From: Chloroflexota bacterium
Lineage (GTDB): Bacteria > Chloroflexota > UBA6077 > FW602-bin22 > CADDYW01
DNA length: 64,000 bases
NCBI GenBank assembly: GCA_902810745.1
Contig: CADDYW010000010.1
Span: 23,418 to 87,417, forward strand
Direction of reading: 5' to 3'
Shown: piece after piece, positions 20,755 through 29,002 of the stretch
How positions within the stretch are numbered: position 1 is the first letter of the stretch
Layout: each line of letters opens with the position of its first letter
The notes under the pieces: model-generated
The model's database searches: none
Told to the model about the DNA's origin: nothing
The model's input: the letters and a program-made list of their open reading frames with translations, nothing else
Translations under genes and position numbers: made by a program

Positions 20755-21471
20755 GTGAGACTTTGGCCACGTACAGGCATGGAGTATGCTGCCTTGTTCC
20801 ACGATCGAACGGACGCGGGTGCCCTTCTCGCGGAGAAGCTCGTCGCGTATCGAGGGCAGAAGGTGCTCGTCCTGGGAATTCCACGTGGTGGCGTTCCGGT
20901 GGCGGCTGAAATTGCGCGCCAGCTGGACGCTGACCTGGATGTGATCGTAGCGCGCAAGCTCGGAGCGCCAGGCTACCCGGAGCTGGCCATCGGCGCCGTC
21001 ACCGCCAACGGTGGGCGATTTTTCAACGAAGACATCATTCGCGAGCTGAGGGTGTCCGATCAGTATCGCCAGGCGATCGTCACCCGCGAGACGGCAGAGG
21101 CACGCCGACGCGAGGATCGCTTTCGCGACGGGCGCCCGAGCGTTCCAGTGAAGGATCGAGTCGTTATCATCGTGGATGACGGCCTGGCAACCGGCGCTAC
21201 GATGCGCGCGGCGGTTCGCTCGGTCCGTGCACAGAAGCCCGCAAAGCTGATTGTCGCCGTGCCTGTCGGCTCGATCGAGGCGTGCGAGGCCCTGCGCGAC
21301 GAGGTCGACGAGGTCATCTGCCCGTACCAGCCTCGACTGTTCACATCCGTCGGTCAGTACTACGAGCATTTCGAACCGGTAGACGATGTACGCGTCCGGG
21401 AAATCCTGCGACACGCCCTCGCTCGAACGAGCACGCGCGAAAGCTCGGCGGCCGGGAACGTCAGTAGCTGA
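20755..21471 (+). CDS. phosphoribosyltransferase-family protein
   Basis: 238 residues. The PRPP-binding loop is in VVIIVDDGLATGATM (about residues 130-145), and the N-terminal half contains VLGIPRGGVPVA and VIVARKLGAPGYPELAIGAV. This matches the group of type-I phosphoribosyltransferases often found with universal stress proteins, including Rv0571c in the mycobacterial dormancy regulon. Its substrate base is not known. Start GTG 20755 is set by GGGGAGGG eight bases upstream; the frame is open for more than 300 codons before that, but this part is only the antisense of the CBS region. Confidence 0.88.
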   Translation: MRLWPRTGMEYAALFHDRTDAGALLAEKLVAYRGQKVLVLGIPRGGVPVAAEIARQLDADLDVIVARKLGAPGYPELAIGAVTANGGRFFNEDIIRELRVSDQYRQAIVTRETAEARRREDRFRDGRPSVPVKDRVVIIVDDGLATGATMRAAVRSVRAQKPAKLIVAVPVGSIEACEALRDEVDEVICPYQPRLFTSVGQYYEHFEPVDDVRVREILRHALARTSTRESSAAGNVSS

Positions 21472-21600
21472 CCCGCCGTCAGCCCGCGGCCGGCAGAATG
21501 AGTCTCGGGCCCATCCCGTCCCGTCAGATCGTGGCTCGATGTCGCCTGGCAAGATTCGCCACGTTCGAGCCCGCGACGGTCACTCTCGGAAGGAGACCAG

Positions 21601-22539
21601 ATGAACCTGACGATCCTGGCGGGATCATCGAACCGTTCCCTGGCCGAAGCCGTGGCTGGGCAGCTCGGGACCACTCTCGGTAGCGTCGGCATCTACCGCT
21701 TTCCGGACGGCGAGCTTCACCTGGAAGTCCAGCAGAGTATCCGCGGAGACGATGTCTTCCTCGTACAGTCGACCAGCCCACCGGTGGACTCGAACCTGCT
21801 CGAGCTTTTGCTGCTCGCCGACGCCTGTCGCCGAGCGGGAGCTGCCCGCCTGACCGCGGTGATACCTTACTTCGGATATGCGCGACAGGATCGGCGAGCC
21901 ACGGGACGCGAACCCGTGAGTGCTCGTGTCGTCGCGGATCTTCTCCAGGTCAGCGGTCTGCGACGGGTCGTGGCGGTCGACCTGCACAGCCCGGTGCTCG
22001 AAGGCTTCTTCTGGGTCCCGTTTGAGCACCTCACTGCCGTACCAACGCTTGCCGACACTGTCCGTCCCATCGTCACGTCCAAGAGCGTCGTCGTCGCACC
22101 GGATCTGGGGGCAGCGCGACTGGCAGATACGTACGCGCATCTCCTCCACCTGCCGGTCGCGATCGTCCACAAGACACGAGTCAGCGGAGAAGCTGTCAGC
22201 GTAACCGGCATTACCGGCGCCGTGCGAGGACGCGCCCCGATCATCGTAGACGACATGATCAGCACGGGCGGCACGATCGAGGCAGCGACCCGAGCCCTCT
22301 TATCGTCCGGTTGCCTGCCAGATATCAGTGTCGTCGCGACGCACGCGGTGCTGGTCGGGACCGCGCTGCAGCGTCTTAGCTCCCTGCCCGTGCAACGGCT
22401 GATCGTCTCGAACAGCGTCGAGCAGCCGGCGACGCTGTCGCCGCTAATCCAGACCGTAAGCCTCGGGACGCTTCTCGCCGAGGCCATCGGTCGTCTCCAT
22501 CGAGATGAGTCGCTCGAGGACCTCCTGGTCCACCGGTAA
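21601..22539 (+). CDS. prs: ribose-phosphate pyrophosphokinase paralogue
   Basis: 312 residues. Makes PRPP from ribose-5-phosphate and ATP. Family blocks are RFPDGELHLEVQQSIRG near residue 32, the catalytic segment IPYFGYARQDRR (about 88-99), the PRPP loop IIVDDMISTGGTI (about 213-225) and the C-terminal SVSLGTLLAEAI. The usual loop around VDLHSPVLEGFF is present. The chain is somewhat divergent from housekeeping Prs. It lies 129 bases after a phosphoribosyltransferase on the same strand, so PRPP supply and use may be linked under stress. AAGGAG precedes the ATG. Confidence 0.92.
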   Translation: MNLTILAGSSNRSLAEAVAGQLGTTLGSVGIYRFPDGELHLEVQQSIRGDDVFLVQSTSPPVDSNLLELLLLADACRRAGAARLTAVIPYFGYARQDRRATGREPVSARVVADLLQVSGLRRVVAVDLHSPVLEGFFWVPFEHLTAVPTLADTVRPIVTSKSVVVAPDLGAARLADTYAHLLHLPVAIVHKTRVSGEAVSVTGITGAVRGRAPIIVDDMISTGGTIEAATRALLSSGCLPDISVVATHAVLVGTALQRLSSLPVQRLIVSNSVEQPATLSPLIQTVSLGTLLAEAIGRLHRDESLEDLLVHR

Positions 22540-22600
22540 CCCGAACTGTTACGATCTCGAAACCTCCGGAAACGTGGCTTGCAACCTTCGGGACGCATAC

Positions 22601-22790
22601 TGACGATGCCTGATGAGACAGGTCCCGCGGAAGGGACCGGAAGAGGCCACACTCGAAACCCCGCAAGGGAGGAACGGTCCGCGCGTCGATGTGGTGAAAG
22701 CCACGTGGCAGCGAAAGGTGGAAAAGCTGGAAGACGCTGCAAAGAAGTGGAAACGCTTCTCTGCTGCGGACCTGGATCATCGGGTCAGCA
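22601..22790 (+). ncRNA. candidate structured RNA rich in GNRA-capped hairpins
   Basis: Five hairpins can be drawn: 22621-22638 (6 bp), 22660-22669 (3 bp, GCAA loop), 22691-22704 (5 bp, GAAA loop), 22708-22740 (6 bp), and 22743-22760 (7 bp, GAAA loop). The last three are enclosed by a perfect 7-bp stem, GGTCCGC at 22676-22682 with GCGGACC at 22766-22772, giving a multi-branch junction. Three GNRA tetraloops in under 110 bases is unusual. An 85-codon frame (22613-22870) crosses it but has only moderate GC at third positions. It lies between prs and the RRM gene. I cannot match it to a known RNA class. Confidence 0.4.
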
Positions 22791-23123
22791 CCTCGGCGGC
22801 TCGAACAACATCGTATCGGGTCAACCACGGTGGTGTGGTGGAGTTTCCTTCACTCCTGCGGCGGGACTGAGCCAGCGGTCGCGTCGTGATATCGGCGGCG
22901 TTCGTACCTCGTTCCAGCGACGAGCGCCGCCAATTTCTTTGGTTGCCTCCCGATCTCCGCGTGTCCCAACGCGCTCGGGACACGTCCGTGAGCACCAGGG
23001 AGGGTCCCAGATCGCAACCTTACAGCAACCTTTGTCAACCCCAATCGTCACCCGGACATGCGAGAGTCATCACAGCTTGGCTCCCCGGTAGGGACCGAGC
23101 GCATGCGCGCACGGGAGTACACG
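22791..23123 (+). other. hairpin-rich leader upstream of the RRM gene
   Basis: No convincing gene. GGCGGCG (22894-22900) pairs with CGCCGCC (22925-22931), with a nested CTCGT/ACGAG stem directly beneath. CGTGTCCC (22960-22967) pairs with GGGACACG (22977-22984), an 8-bp stem with a 9-base loop. Together with the candidate RNA before it, about 500 bases upstream of the RRM coding region are densely structured. This fits a long regulated 5' leader or separate small RNAs. Confidence 0.35.
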
Positions 23124-23402
23124 ATGTCAACGCGTTTGTACGTGGGGAACGTTCCTTACAGCACCACCGAAGACGAGCTCCGACGTCTGTTCAGCCAGGT
23201 CGGGCGTGTGGATGCGGTCGAGATCCCCAAGGATCGGCAGACTGGGCGCCCGCGTGGCTTTGCCTTCGTCGAGATGGCGAATGATCAGGAAGCACAGAAG
23301 GCAATCGCTCGGTTCGACGGGTATACGCTGGATAGCCGGCGCATCCGTGTGAACGTGGCACAGGAGCGAGAGATACGAGCTGGGGGCTATACGCGCCGCT
23401 AA
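23124..23402 (+). CDS. small RRM-domain RNA-binding protein
   Basis: 92 residues forming one RNA recognition motif: RNP2 is RLYVGNVPY at about residues 4-12 and RNP1 is RGFAFVEM at about 45-52. After the RRM there is only a short basic tail, GGYTRR. Such single-RRM proteins are common in cyanobacteria and Chloroflexota, where they are often cold- or stress-induced RNA chaperones. ATG 23124 has GGGAG seven bases upstream. An in-frame ATG at 23058 lacks a site and precedes the homologous region. Confidence 0.93.
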   Translation: MSTRLYVGNVPYSTTEDELRRLFSQVGRVDAVEIPKDRQTGRPRGFAFVEMANDQEAQKAIARFDGYTLDSRRIRVNVAQEREIRAGGYTRR

Positions 23403-23446
23403 CGTCCGCGGAAGTGTCCCTCGCCTTCCTCGATCGCGGCCCCTCG

Positions 23447-23910
23447 TTATTGGGGGCAACCCGCAGATACGCTCGGCTGGATCCGCCTCGGCGCCTGGAT
23501 TGCGGTGTGGGCCTCCTCGACCTCAGCTTCCAGGTCGTACTCGAGAAAGTCGGGCGGGTAGCCCACGGCATAGACATACGATGGCGGCTCGACGACGCGA
23601 AGCAGGAGGACTGCCGCTCCCAGAGTCGAGGCCAGGTCAGTGGTCGGACCGAGAATCTCCTCGGCGAAGCTGGAGCCGTCGAGTGGAGTGAGAATTCGCG
23701 CGGCACGAACGGGCGGCCAGGGATGCTCACCGAGGGCCGGGATCAGTAGCACCGGAGTGCACGCCCGACGCACGACGCCGTCGGCCCGCTGCCGTAAAGC
23801 GCTCGCCCCACGCCTGACGGACCGTGAGTGGACATCGCAATCAGATCGACCTTCCGCGCGCGCCTCTTCGACGATCATCTCGACGGGATCACCACGGTAG
23901 ACAGCGGTGC
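23447..23910 (-). pseudogene. truncated and frameshifted universal stress protein gene
   Basis: The visible part corresponds to the end of one UspA domain and most of a second: YRGDPVEMIVEEAR, then KVDLIAMSTHGPSGVGRALYGS, then ADGVVRRACTPVLLIP and RILTPLDGSSFAEEILGP. The middle piece lies in a different frame from the parts on either side. One frame change is needed near 23853-23857 and a compensating one near 23783-23792. The 5' end of the gene is missing: homology stops at about 23905, next to a similarly truncated ABC gene. Sequencing error could explain the frameshifts but not the missing start. Confidence 0.7.
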
Positions 23911-24650
23911 AGAAGACCGACTACTCGGGATCCGGTCGCGGCGTCGAGGCGATCGATCTGCGACTGCGGCGCGGCTCCTTTACCGTGATCACCGGCCGCA
24001 TCGGCTCGGGCAAGTCCACCTTGCTCCGGGTCTTGCTCGGACTGCTTCCCCGGGAGGACGGCGAGATTCGCTGGAACGGCGAGGTCGTGGAAGACGCGGC
24101 CCAGTTCCTGGTGCCTCCGCGCGTTGCCTACACGCCGCAGACGCCACACCTCTTCAGCGAGACCCTCCGAGACAACATCCTGCAGGGGATCAGCATGGAC
24201 GATCACGATCTGGACAGGGCCATCCGTCTGGCGGTGCTCGAGCGCGACCTGCTGGAGATGCCACGCGGGCTGGACACCGTCATCGGCGCGCGAGGCGTGC
24301 GCCTGTCAGGGGGACAGGCGCAGCGGACGGCCGCCGCCCGCATGTTCGTGCGCCAGCCAGAGCTCCTGGTCTTCGATGATCTGTCGAGCGCGCTCGACGT
24401 CGAAACCGAGCGTACCCTCTGGGAGCGAGTCTTCGCGCAGGGCGGCGACCTGACCTGCCTGGTGGTGACGCACCGGCGAGTAGCGTTGCGTCGCGCCGAT
24501 CACGTTATTCTGCTCAAGGACGGCCGGGTCGACGCGGAGGGCACGCTGGAGGAGCTACTCGCGACCTCCGAGGAGATGCGTCGCCTCTGGCGCGGCGACG
24601 TGGGACTCGGGCAAGACGGGGAACCTCTCGTCGGTTTCGGACGGAGCTAG
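23907..24650 (+). pseudogene. 5'-truncated ABC transporter gene, ATP-binding domain only
   Basis: 247 codons that are open and well preserved: Walker [13 protein letters not shown]-loop [17 protein letters not shown], signature LSGGQ, Walker [13 protein letters not shown] and H-loop VVTHR. The style is that of a fused exporter half-transporter (MsbA/LmrA type), but the transmembrane domain is absent. Homology begins abruptly at [11 protein letters not shown], close to the normal start of the ATPase domain. The only start, GTG 23907, has no ribosome binding site. It may be a relic that lost its first half at the junction with the universal stress protein remnant. Confidence 0.65.
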
Positions 24651-24681
24651 GTCGCGTACAACCCGCGTCTGTCACACCCGA

Positions 24682-24984
24682 TTATCGGCCTCGCCGCGAT
24701 GGCGAGCCCGAGAACGCCCACTCGCCGTACCGATTGATCACATTGGCCCAGTCCCAGCGCATGAGATTGCGTCGCCTCGCCGCGACGTTCGATGGAACGG
24801 CGCCCCAGCCGCGATGCTCGAGGGTCACTCGGGTTCCACCGCGGATCTCCTCGAAGCGGACCTCGACCTCGGTGCCGTCGATCTCGTGGCCTTCGTCGCG
24901 ATACTCGAACACCAAGCGCACGCCTGGCTCCCAGACCGTAATGCGTCCACACTCGACACCTTCGTCGGTCGCGGCGTCGAGCAC
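24682..24984 (-). pseudogene. remnant of an AHSA1/SRPBCC-domain protein
   Basis: About 100 codons match the C-terminal two thirds of an Aha1-like SRPBCC protein: GRITVWEPGVRLVFEY, then EVEVRFEEIRGGTRVTLEHRGWG. The first 40-50 residues of the domain are missing. The frame runs into the promoter of the tRNA-Pro gene, and no ribosome binding site precedes the possible GTG at 24984. Its 3' end lies 31 bases from the end of the ABC remnant, so three damaged genes stand together here. Confidence 0.6.
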
Positions 24985-25014
24985 ATAGATTTGCGCGACG
25001 CTCCGTCGCTCGCT

Positions 25015-25043
25015 TTGACGGACGTGGCGTAACTAGGTACAAT
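25015..25043 (+). promoter_or_regulatory. promoter of the tRNA-Pro gene
   Basis: TTGACG (25015-25020) and TACAAT (25038-25043) with a 17-base spacer; the mature tRNA begins ten bases after the -10 box. This is one of the clearest sigma-70 promoters in the window. Confidence 0.8.
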
Positions 25044-25052
25044 AGATCTGTT

Positions 25053-25131
25053 CGGGGCGTGGCGCAGTCTGGTTCAGCGCGCGTGGTTTGGGACCACGAG
25101 GTCCCCAGTTCAAATCTGGGCGCCCCGACCA
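25053..25131 (+). tRNA. tRNA-Pro (anticodon UGG), CCA encoded
   Basis: Full cloverleaf: acceptor CGGGGCG (25053-25059) pairs with CGCCCCG (25121-25127), D stem GCGC/GCGC, anticodon stem CGTGG/CCACG around the loop TTTGGGA with anticodon TGG, and T stem CCCAG/CTGGG around TTCAAAT. The discriminator is A25128 and CCA follows at 25129-25131. A 6-bp hairpin (25137-25142 with 25150-25155) lies just downstream. Confidence 0.97.
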
Positions 25132-25347
25132 AACGAGTATCGCCGACGACGATACATCCGTACCACGTGGCATCCGGCCCTTCGCCCCCGCCTGGCTTTT
25201 TGACTGATCCCTCCCACGCGAGCCTCCCGCGGATTCCCCTGGCATCTCCTCCTGTGTACAATGGTCCTGTGCAACGGCGCGCCGGTAGCATGCCATGAGA
25301 TCCGGGGCAGGAGGGCGTCGTGCCAGGCAACGAGAGGAGGTCAGAAC

Positions 25348-26988
25348 GTGGGCAAGATCACCGTGCTAAATCCGCTGGGCTATCCTCCGAAGGTAATCGG
25401 GAAGCCGATGGCGCCGCGCCTCGACACGCTCGACGGCAAGACGATCTATCTGGTTGACGCCCGCTTCGACGACTCGGGCATCCTCCTCGCCCAGATGCAG
25501 AACTGGTTCACCGAGCACATGCCCTCGGTCAAAACCCGACTCGTCCAGCTATCGACCGTCTACACCCAGGATGATCCGAAGACCTGGCAGGAGATCAAGG
25601 CGAACGGCGACGCGGCGATCATCGGCGTCGGCCACTGAAGCACCTGTGCGCCGGCGGTCGCCGTGCACGGGATGACGCTCGATAGCACCTACGGAGTGCC
25701 GACGGTCTCGCTTCACACCAAGGTCTTCGAACGGGCGGTGCGCTCGGTTGCCCGGGTGAGCGGCATGCCCCGCGCCCGCTACGCCTTCGTTCCCATGCCG
25801 GTTATGGGCAAATCCCCGGAGGAGCTGCGCGCCTACGTCGACGGCAACGATCCGATCACCGGTCGACCGGTGATGCAGGAGGTCATCGAGGGCCTCACCC
25901 GACCCCTCGACGACGAGGAGCTGAAAGGCGTCACCTTCGAGCGCTCGACACCGCGGCTCGTCGAGCCCGACACCGAAGAGAACCTGCATCAGCTATTCCT
26001 GGAGAATAACTGGACCGACAAGCTGCCGATCATCCTCCCAACCGAAGAGCGCGTCGCGGAGATGCTGGCCCACACCAGCCGAAAGCCAGACGAGGTCGTC
26101 GGGCACATGCGGCCGACGCTGTTTCGCGAGTACTGGGAATACACCGTCGAGAAGGTGGCCGTCAACGCGGTGATGGCGGGAGCGCGGCCGGAGTATTTTC
26201 CAGTGATCCTGGCGCTGGCCGCGACCGGTACGAGTGCGCGCGGCAGCACGACGAGCTCGATGGCGGCGATGGCGGTGGTGAACGGACCGATTCGCCACGA
26301 GATTGGCATGAACGCGGGGATCGGCGCGATGGCCCCGTACAACCACGCCAACGCGACGATCGGCCGCGCCTACGGCCTGCTCTCGCAGAATCTGCAGGGG
26401 GGATCGGTCCCGGGCCTGACCTACCTCGGCTCGCAGGGGAACAACTACATGTACAACAGCATCACCTTCGCCGAGAACGAGGAGCGCAGTCCCTGGGAGC
26501 CCTTCCACGTCCAGCACGGCTTCAAGCCGACCGACAGCACCGTCAGCGTCTTCACGGGTTGCCGCCACACGTCGTTCACGCTCGGGCTGCGCGAGACGTA
26601 TTGGCGCGAGCACGTCCGCAACATGCTGCGTGGGATCGACCCGCACAATCCGCCGACACTCCTCCTGGACCCGATCACCGCTCGACAGTTCATCGATCGC
26701 GGCGGCTTCGACACCAAGGAGAAGCTGATTCACTGGATCTACGAGAACGCGCGCATGCCGGCGGGCGAGTACTGGGACTACCAGCTCATCCAGAACTACA
26801 TCTATCCGCGGGCGACGTTCGGCGAGGAGCCGTGGGCGACCTTGCTGAAAGCCGCGCCGGACGAGCTGATCCCGATGTTCCGCGAAGGGGATATCCACGT
26901 CGTCGTGGTTGGTGGCGAGACGAACGGCTACTGGCGCATCATGGGATGTAACTACGCGAAGACCGTCTCCGTGGACGAGTGGCGCTAA
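25348..26988 (+). CDS. UGSC-family protein, predicted selenoprotein (Sec97 at an in-frame TGA)
   Basis: Read through the TGA at 25636-25638, this gene gives about 546 residues with selenocysteine at 97 in the context GVGH-U-STC, a redox-type U-x-x-C motif. Sequence before and after the TGA belongs to one protein in one frame: the upstream part ends IIGVGH, and the downstream part starts STCAPAVAVHGMTLDSTYGVPTV, as in UGSC-type (seleno)proteins where Sec or Cys takes this place. A SECIS-like hairpin follows the TGA at the right distance. A long second domain (about 160-546) has NNWTDKLPIILPTEERV and VVVVGGETNGYWRI. The start is GTG 25348 after GAGAGGAGG. It is first in an operon with a flavin oxidoreductase and a hydrolase. 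The chemistry is unknown. Confidence 0.85.
25643..25671 (+). promoter_or_regulatory. bacterial SECIS-like hairpin after the in-frame TGA
   Basis: CCTGTGC (25643-25649) pairs with GCACGGG (25665-25671), seven pairs including one G-U. Above an internal loop, CGGC (25652-25655) pairs with GCCG (25660-25663) and closes the apical loop GGTC (25656-25659). The loop lies 18-21 bases after the TGA. In the E. coli fdhF element, SelB also recognises a GGU-containing apical loop about that far downstream. The hairpin is inside the coding region, as expected for bacteria. Confidence 0.75.
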
Positions 26989-27005
26989 GAAGTAAGGAGG
27001 GTCAG

Positions 27006-28214
27006 ATGCGGGTCCACTGGTTCCACCTGATGCCCTATCAGGATCTTCCCCCGGACTTCTCCCAGCGTTACCACAGCGTCTGGGTCGACGTTCCTTCCCA
27101 CCTGTTCGATCCGGTGGCCTGCAGCCGGATGTACCACGAATACCTTGACGAGCTCGAAGAAGCCGACCGTCTCGGCTTCGACGGCATCTGCGTCAACGAG
27201 CACCACCAGAACGCCTACGGAATGATGCCGTCGCCCAATCTGATGGCAGCCACCCTCGCCCGCCGGACCAGGAACGCCGCGATCGTCGTCATGGGAAACA
27301 GCATCGCACTCTACAATCCGCCGGTCCGCGTTGCCGAAGAGTTCGCGATGCTCGACGTGCTCAGCGGAGGCCGGCTTGTCGCCGGCTTCCCCGTCGGTAC
27401 CTCGATGGACTCGAACTACTGCTATGGCCAGACGCCAGCCACCTTGCGCGAGAAGTACGACGAGGCCCACAACCTCATCATCCAGGCCTGGACCCGCCCG
27501 GAGCCTTTCGCGTTCAACGGAAAGTACACCCAGCTTCGCTACGTCAATATCTGGCCGCGGCCGATCCAGAAGCCCCATCCACCGGTCTGGGTGCCGGGTG
27601 GCGGTAGCGTCGAGACCTGGGAGTGGGTGGCGCGTCGAAACTACGTCTATTCGTATCTGTCCTACTCTGGCTACCTCCGCGGCAAGCGGCTGATGGATGG
27701 TTACTGGGAGACCGTTGACCGCCTCGGCATCGACGCGAATCCCTATCGCGCCGGGTTCGCCCAGGGCGTCGTCGTCGCGGACAGCGATAACGTCGCCGAG
27801 GCAGAGTACTGGGAGCACGTCCGCTACTTCTATGACAAGTGTCTGCACGTCTACGAAGGCTTTGCCGACGCGCCGGGCTACCGAAGCATTCGCACGCTCG
27901 AGGCCAACATCCCCTCGCTCTCCGGCTCGACGCCGCGGAGCGTCCGTCAAGCAGCGACCTGGCGCGACCTGGTCGACGGCGGGGCGGTGATCGCGGGCAG
28001 CCCGGCCACGGTGCGCGACCGACTGATCGACCTGGCAAAGTCGCTCCGCGTCGGACACCTGATGATTCTGCAGCAGTTTGGCAATATGCCACGCGACAAG
28101 GTGAGGCGCAGCACCGAGCTGTTCGCGCGAGACGTGCTGCCCGCGCTGCGCGGGATCTGGAGTGAGTGGCCCGACCACTGGTACCCAACCGGGGCGCAGG
28201 CGGTGGCGTCATGA
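27006..28214 (+). CDS. luciferase-like (LLM class) flavin-dependent oxidoreductase
   Basis: 402 residues of the bacterial luciferase/F420 superfamily TIM barrel. The N-terminus has DRLGFDGICVNEHHQNAYGM, which places the flavin or F420 pocket. MLDVLSGGRLVAGFPVG is the diagnostic mid-barrel motif, and IWPRPIQKPHPPVWVPGGG is the later signature. It may oxidise or monooxygenate a substrate using FMNH2, possibly with the hydrolase that follows. AAGGAGG precedes ATG 27006, 17 bases after the selenoprotein stop. The stop overlaps the next start (ATGA). Confidence 0.92.
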   Translation: MRVHWFHLMPYQDLPPDFSQRYHSVWVDVPSHLFDPVACSRMYHEYLDELEEADRLGFDGICVNEHHQNAYGMMPSPNLMAATLARRTRNAAIVVMGNSIALYNPPVRVAEEFAMLDVLSGGRLVAGFPVGTSMDSNYCYGQTPATLREKYDEAHNLIIQAWTRPEPFAFNGKYTQLRYVNIWPRPIQKPHPPVWVPGGGSVETWEWVARRNYVYSYLSYSGYLRGKRLMDGYWETVDRLGIDANPYRAGFAQGVVVADSDNVAEAEYWEHVRYFYDKCLHVYEGFADAPGYRSIRTLEANIPSLSGSTPRSVRQAATWRDLVDGGAVIAGSPATVRDRLIDLAKSLRVGHLMILQQFGNMPRDKVRRSTELFARDVLPALRGIWSEWPDHWYPTGAQAVAS

Positions 28215-29002
28215 ACGAGCGCATCGTATCGGTTCGCGATGGGCTGTTCTCGATTCAGGTCGCGGAGGCAGGCACGGGCCAGCCAGTGCTCTATCTGCAC
28301 GGCGAGCTACCGCCTCCGGCCTGGCATCCCTGGATGGAAGATCTCGCTTCAGGCTACCGTCTCGTCGCCCCCCAGCACCCTGGCTTTGGTCGATCGACCG
28401 GGCTCGAGCACCTCGACGACATCCTCGACCTCGCGATCTACTATCTCGACTTCCTCGAAACTCTTGACCTGGATTCGATCGATCTCATCGGGGACTCGTT
28501 CGGTGGGATGCTCGCCGCCGAGATCGCAGCGCTGGCGCCCGATCACGTGCGACGGCTGGTCCTCGTCGCGCCACACGGCCTCTGGCTCGACGACACACCG
28601 ACTCTCGACATCTTTGGCGTGTCCGCTGTCGAGCTGCACCAGATTGCCTGGGCGGATCCAGAGGGTACAATCGCGCGGCAGTTCGCCCCGGGCACCGGCA
28701 CCGACGAGGAGGTGCGGCGCGCGTGGCTCGAGCGCATGCGCTCGCTCGCCGCGGCCGGCAAGTTCATGTGGCCAATCGCCGATAAGGGCCTGCGCAAGCG
28801 GATCCATCGGATCAAAGCACCAACCCTCCTCCTGTGGGGAGAGCGAGACCGGATTATCCCGACGGCGTATGCTGCGCTGTTCCGGGAGAAGATCGCACGA
28901 TCCGAGGTCGTCGTGATCCCCGACGCTGGACACCTGCCGCTGATCGAGCAGCCGGGCCCAAGCGTCGACGCGCTTCGGCGATTTCTGAGTGGATCCATTT
29001 GA
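28211..29002 (+). CDS. alpha/beta hydrolase
   Basis: 263 residues with the hydrolase fold: oxyanion region LYLHGELPPPAW, nucleophile elbow GDSFGG (Ser near residue 98), and the C-terminal acid and His in LLLWGERDRIIP and DAGHLPLIEQP. The sequence suggests a C-C bond or ester hydrolase like those of meta-cleavage pathways, but the substrate is not known. It overlaps the oxidoreductase gene by four bases, which makes a three-gene operon with the selenoprotein. Confidence 0.92.
   Translation: MNERIVSVRDGLFSIQVAEAGTGQPVLYLHGELPPPAWHPWMEDLASGYRLVAPQHPGFGRSTGLEHLDDILDLAIYYLDFLETLDLDSIDLIGDSFGGMLAAEIAALAPDHVRRLVLVAPHGLWLDDTPTLDIFGVSAVELHQIAWADPEGTIARQFAPGTGTDEEVRRAWLERMRSLAAAGKFMWPIADKGLRKRIHRIKAPTLLLWGERDRIIPTAYAALFREKIARSEVVVIPDAGHLPLIEQPGPSVDALRRFLSGSI

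Noticed and set aside
22610..22660. Hammerhead ribozyme core (CTGATGAG ... CGAAAC)
   Set aside because: The two conserved boxes occur, but stem II cannot be closed between them beyond two pairs and no cleavage-site triplet is placed correctly.
22660..22690. RNase P RNA (GGGAGGAACGGTCCG resembles the GAGGAAAGTCCG box)
   Set aside because: The match has an insertion and substitutions, and the 3' ACAGAA-type partner strand of helix P4 is absent.
22613..22870. 85-residue protein, lysine-rich, faintly like CsbD stress proteins
   Set aside because: The spacing of the tryptophans and the downstream part do not fit CsbD, no ribosome binding site is seen, and the region is better explained by RNA structure.
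25639..26988. Treating the TGA at 25636 as an ordinary stop with two separate genes or a pseudogene
   Set aside because: The downstream piece has no ribosome binding site or conserved start, both parts match one protein, and a SECIS-like hairpin follows the TGA.
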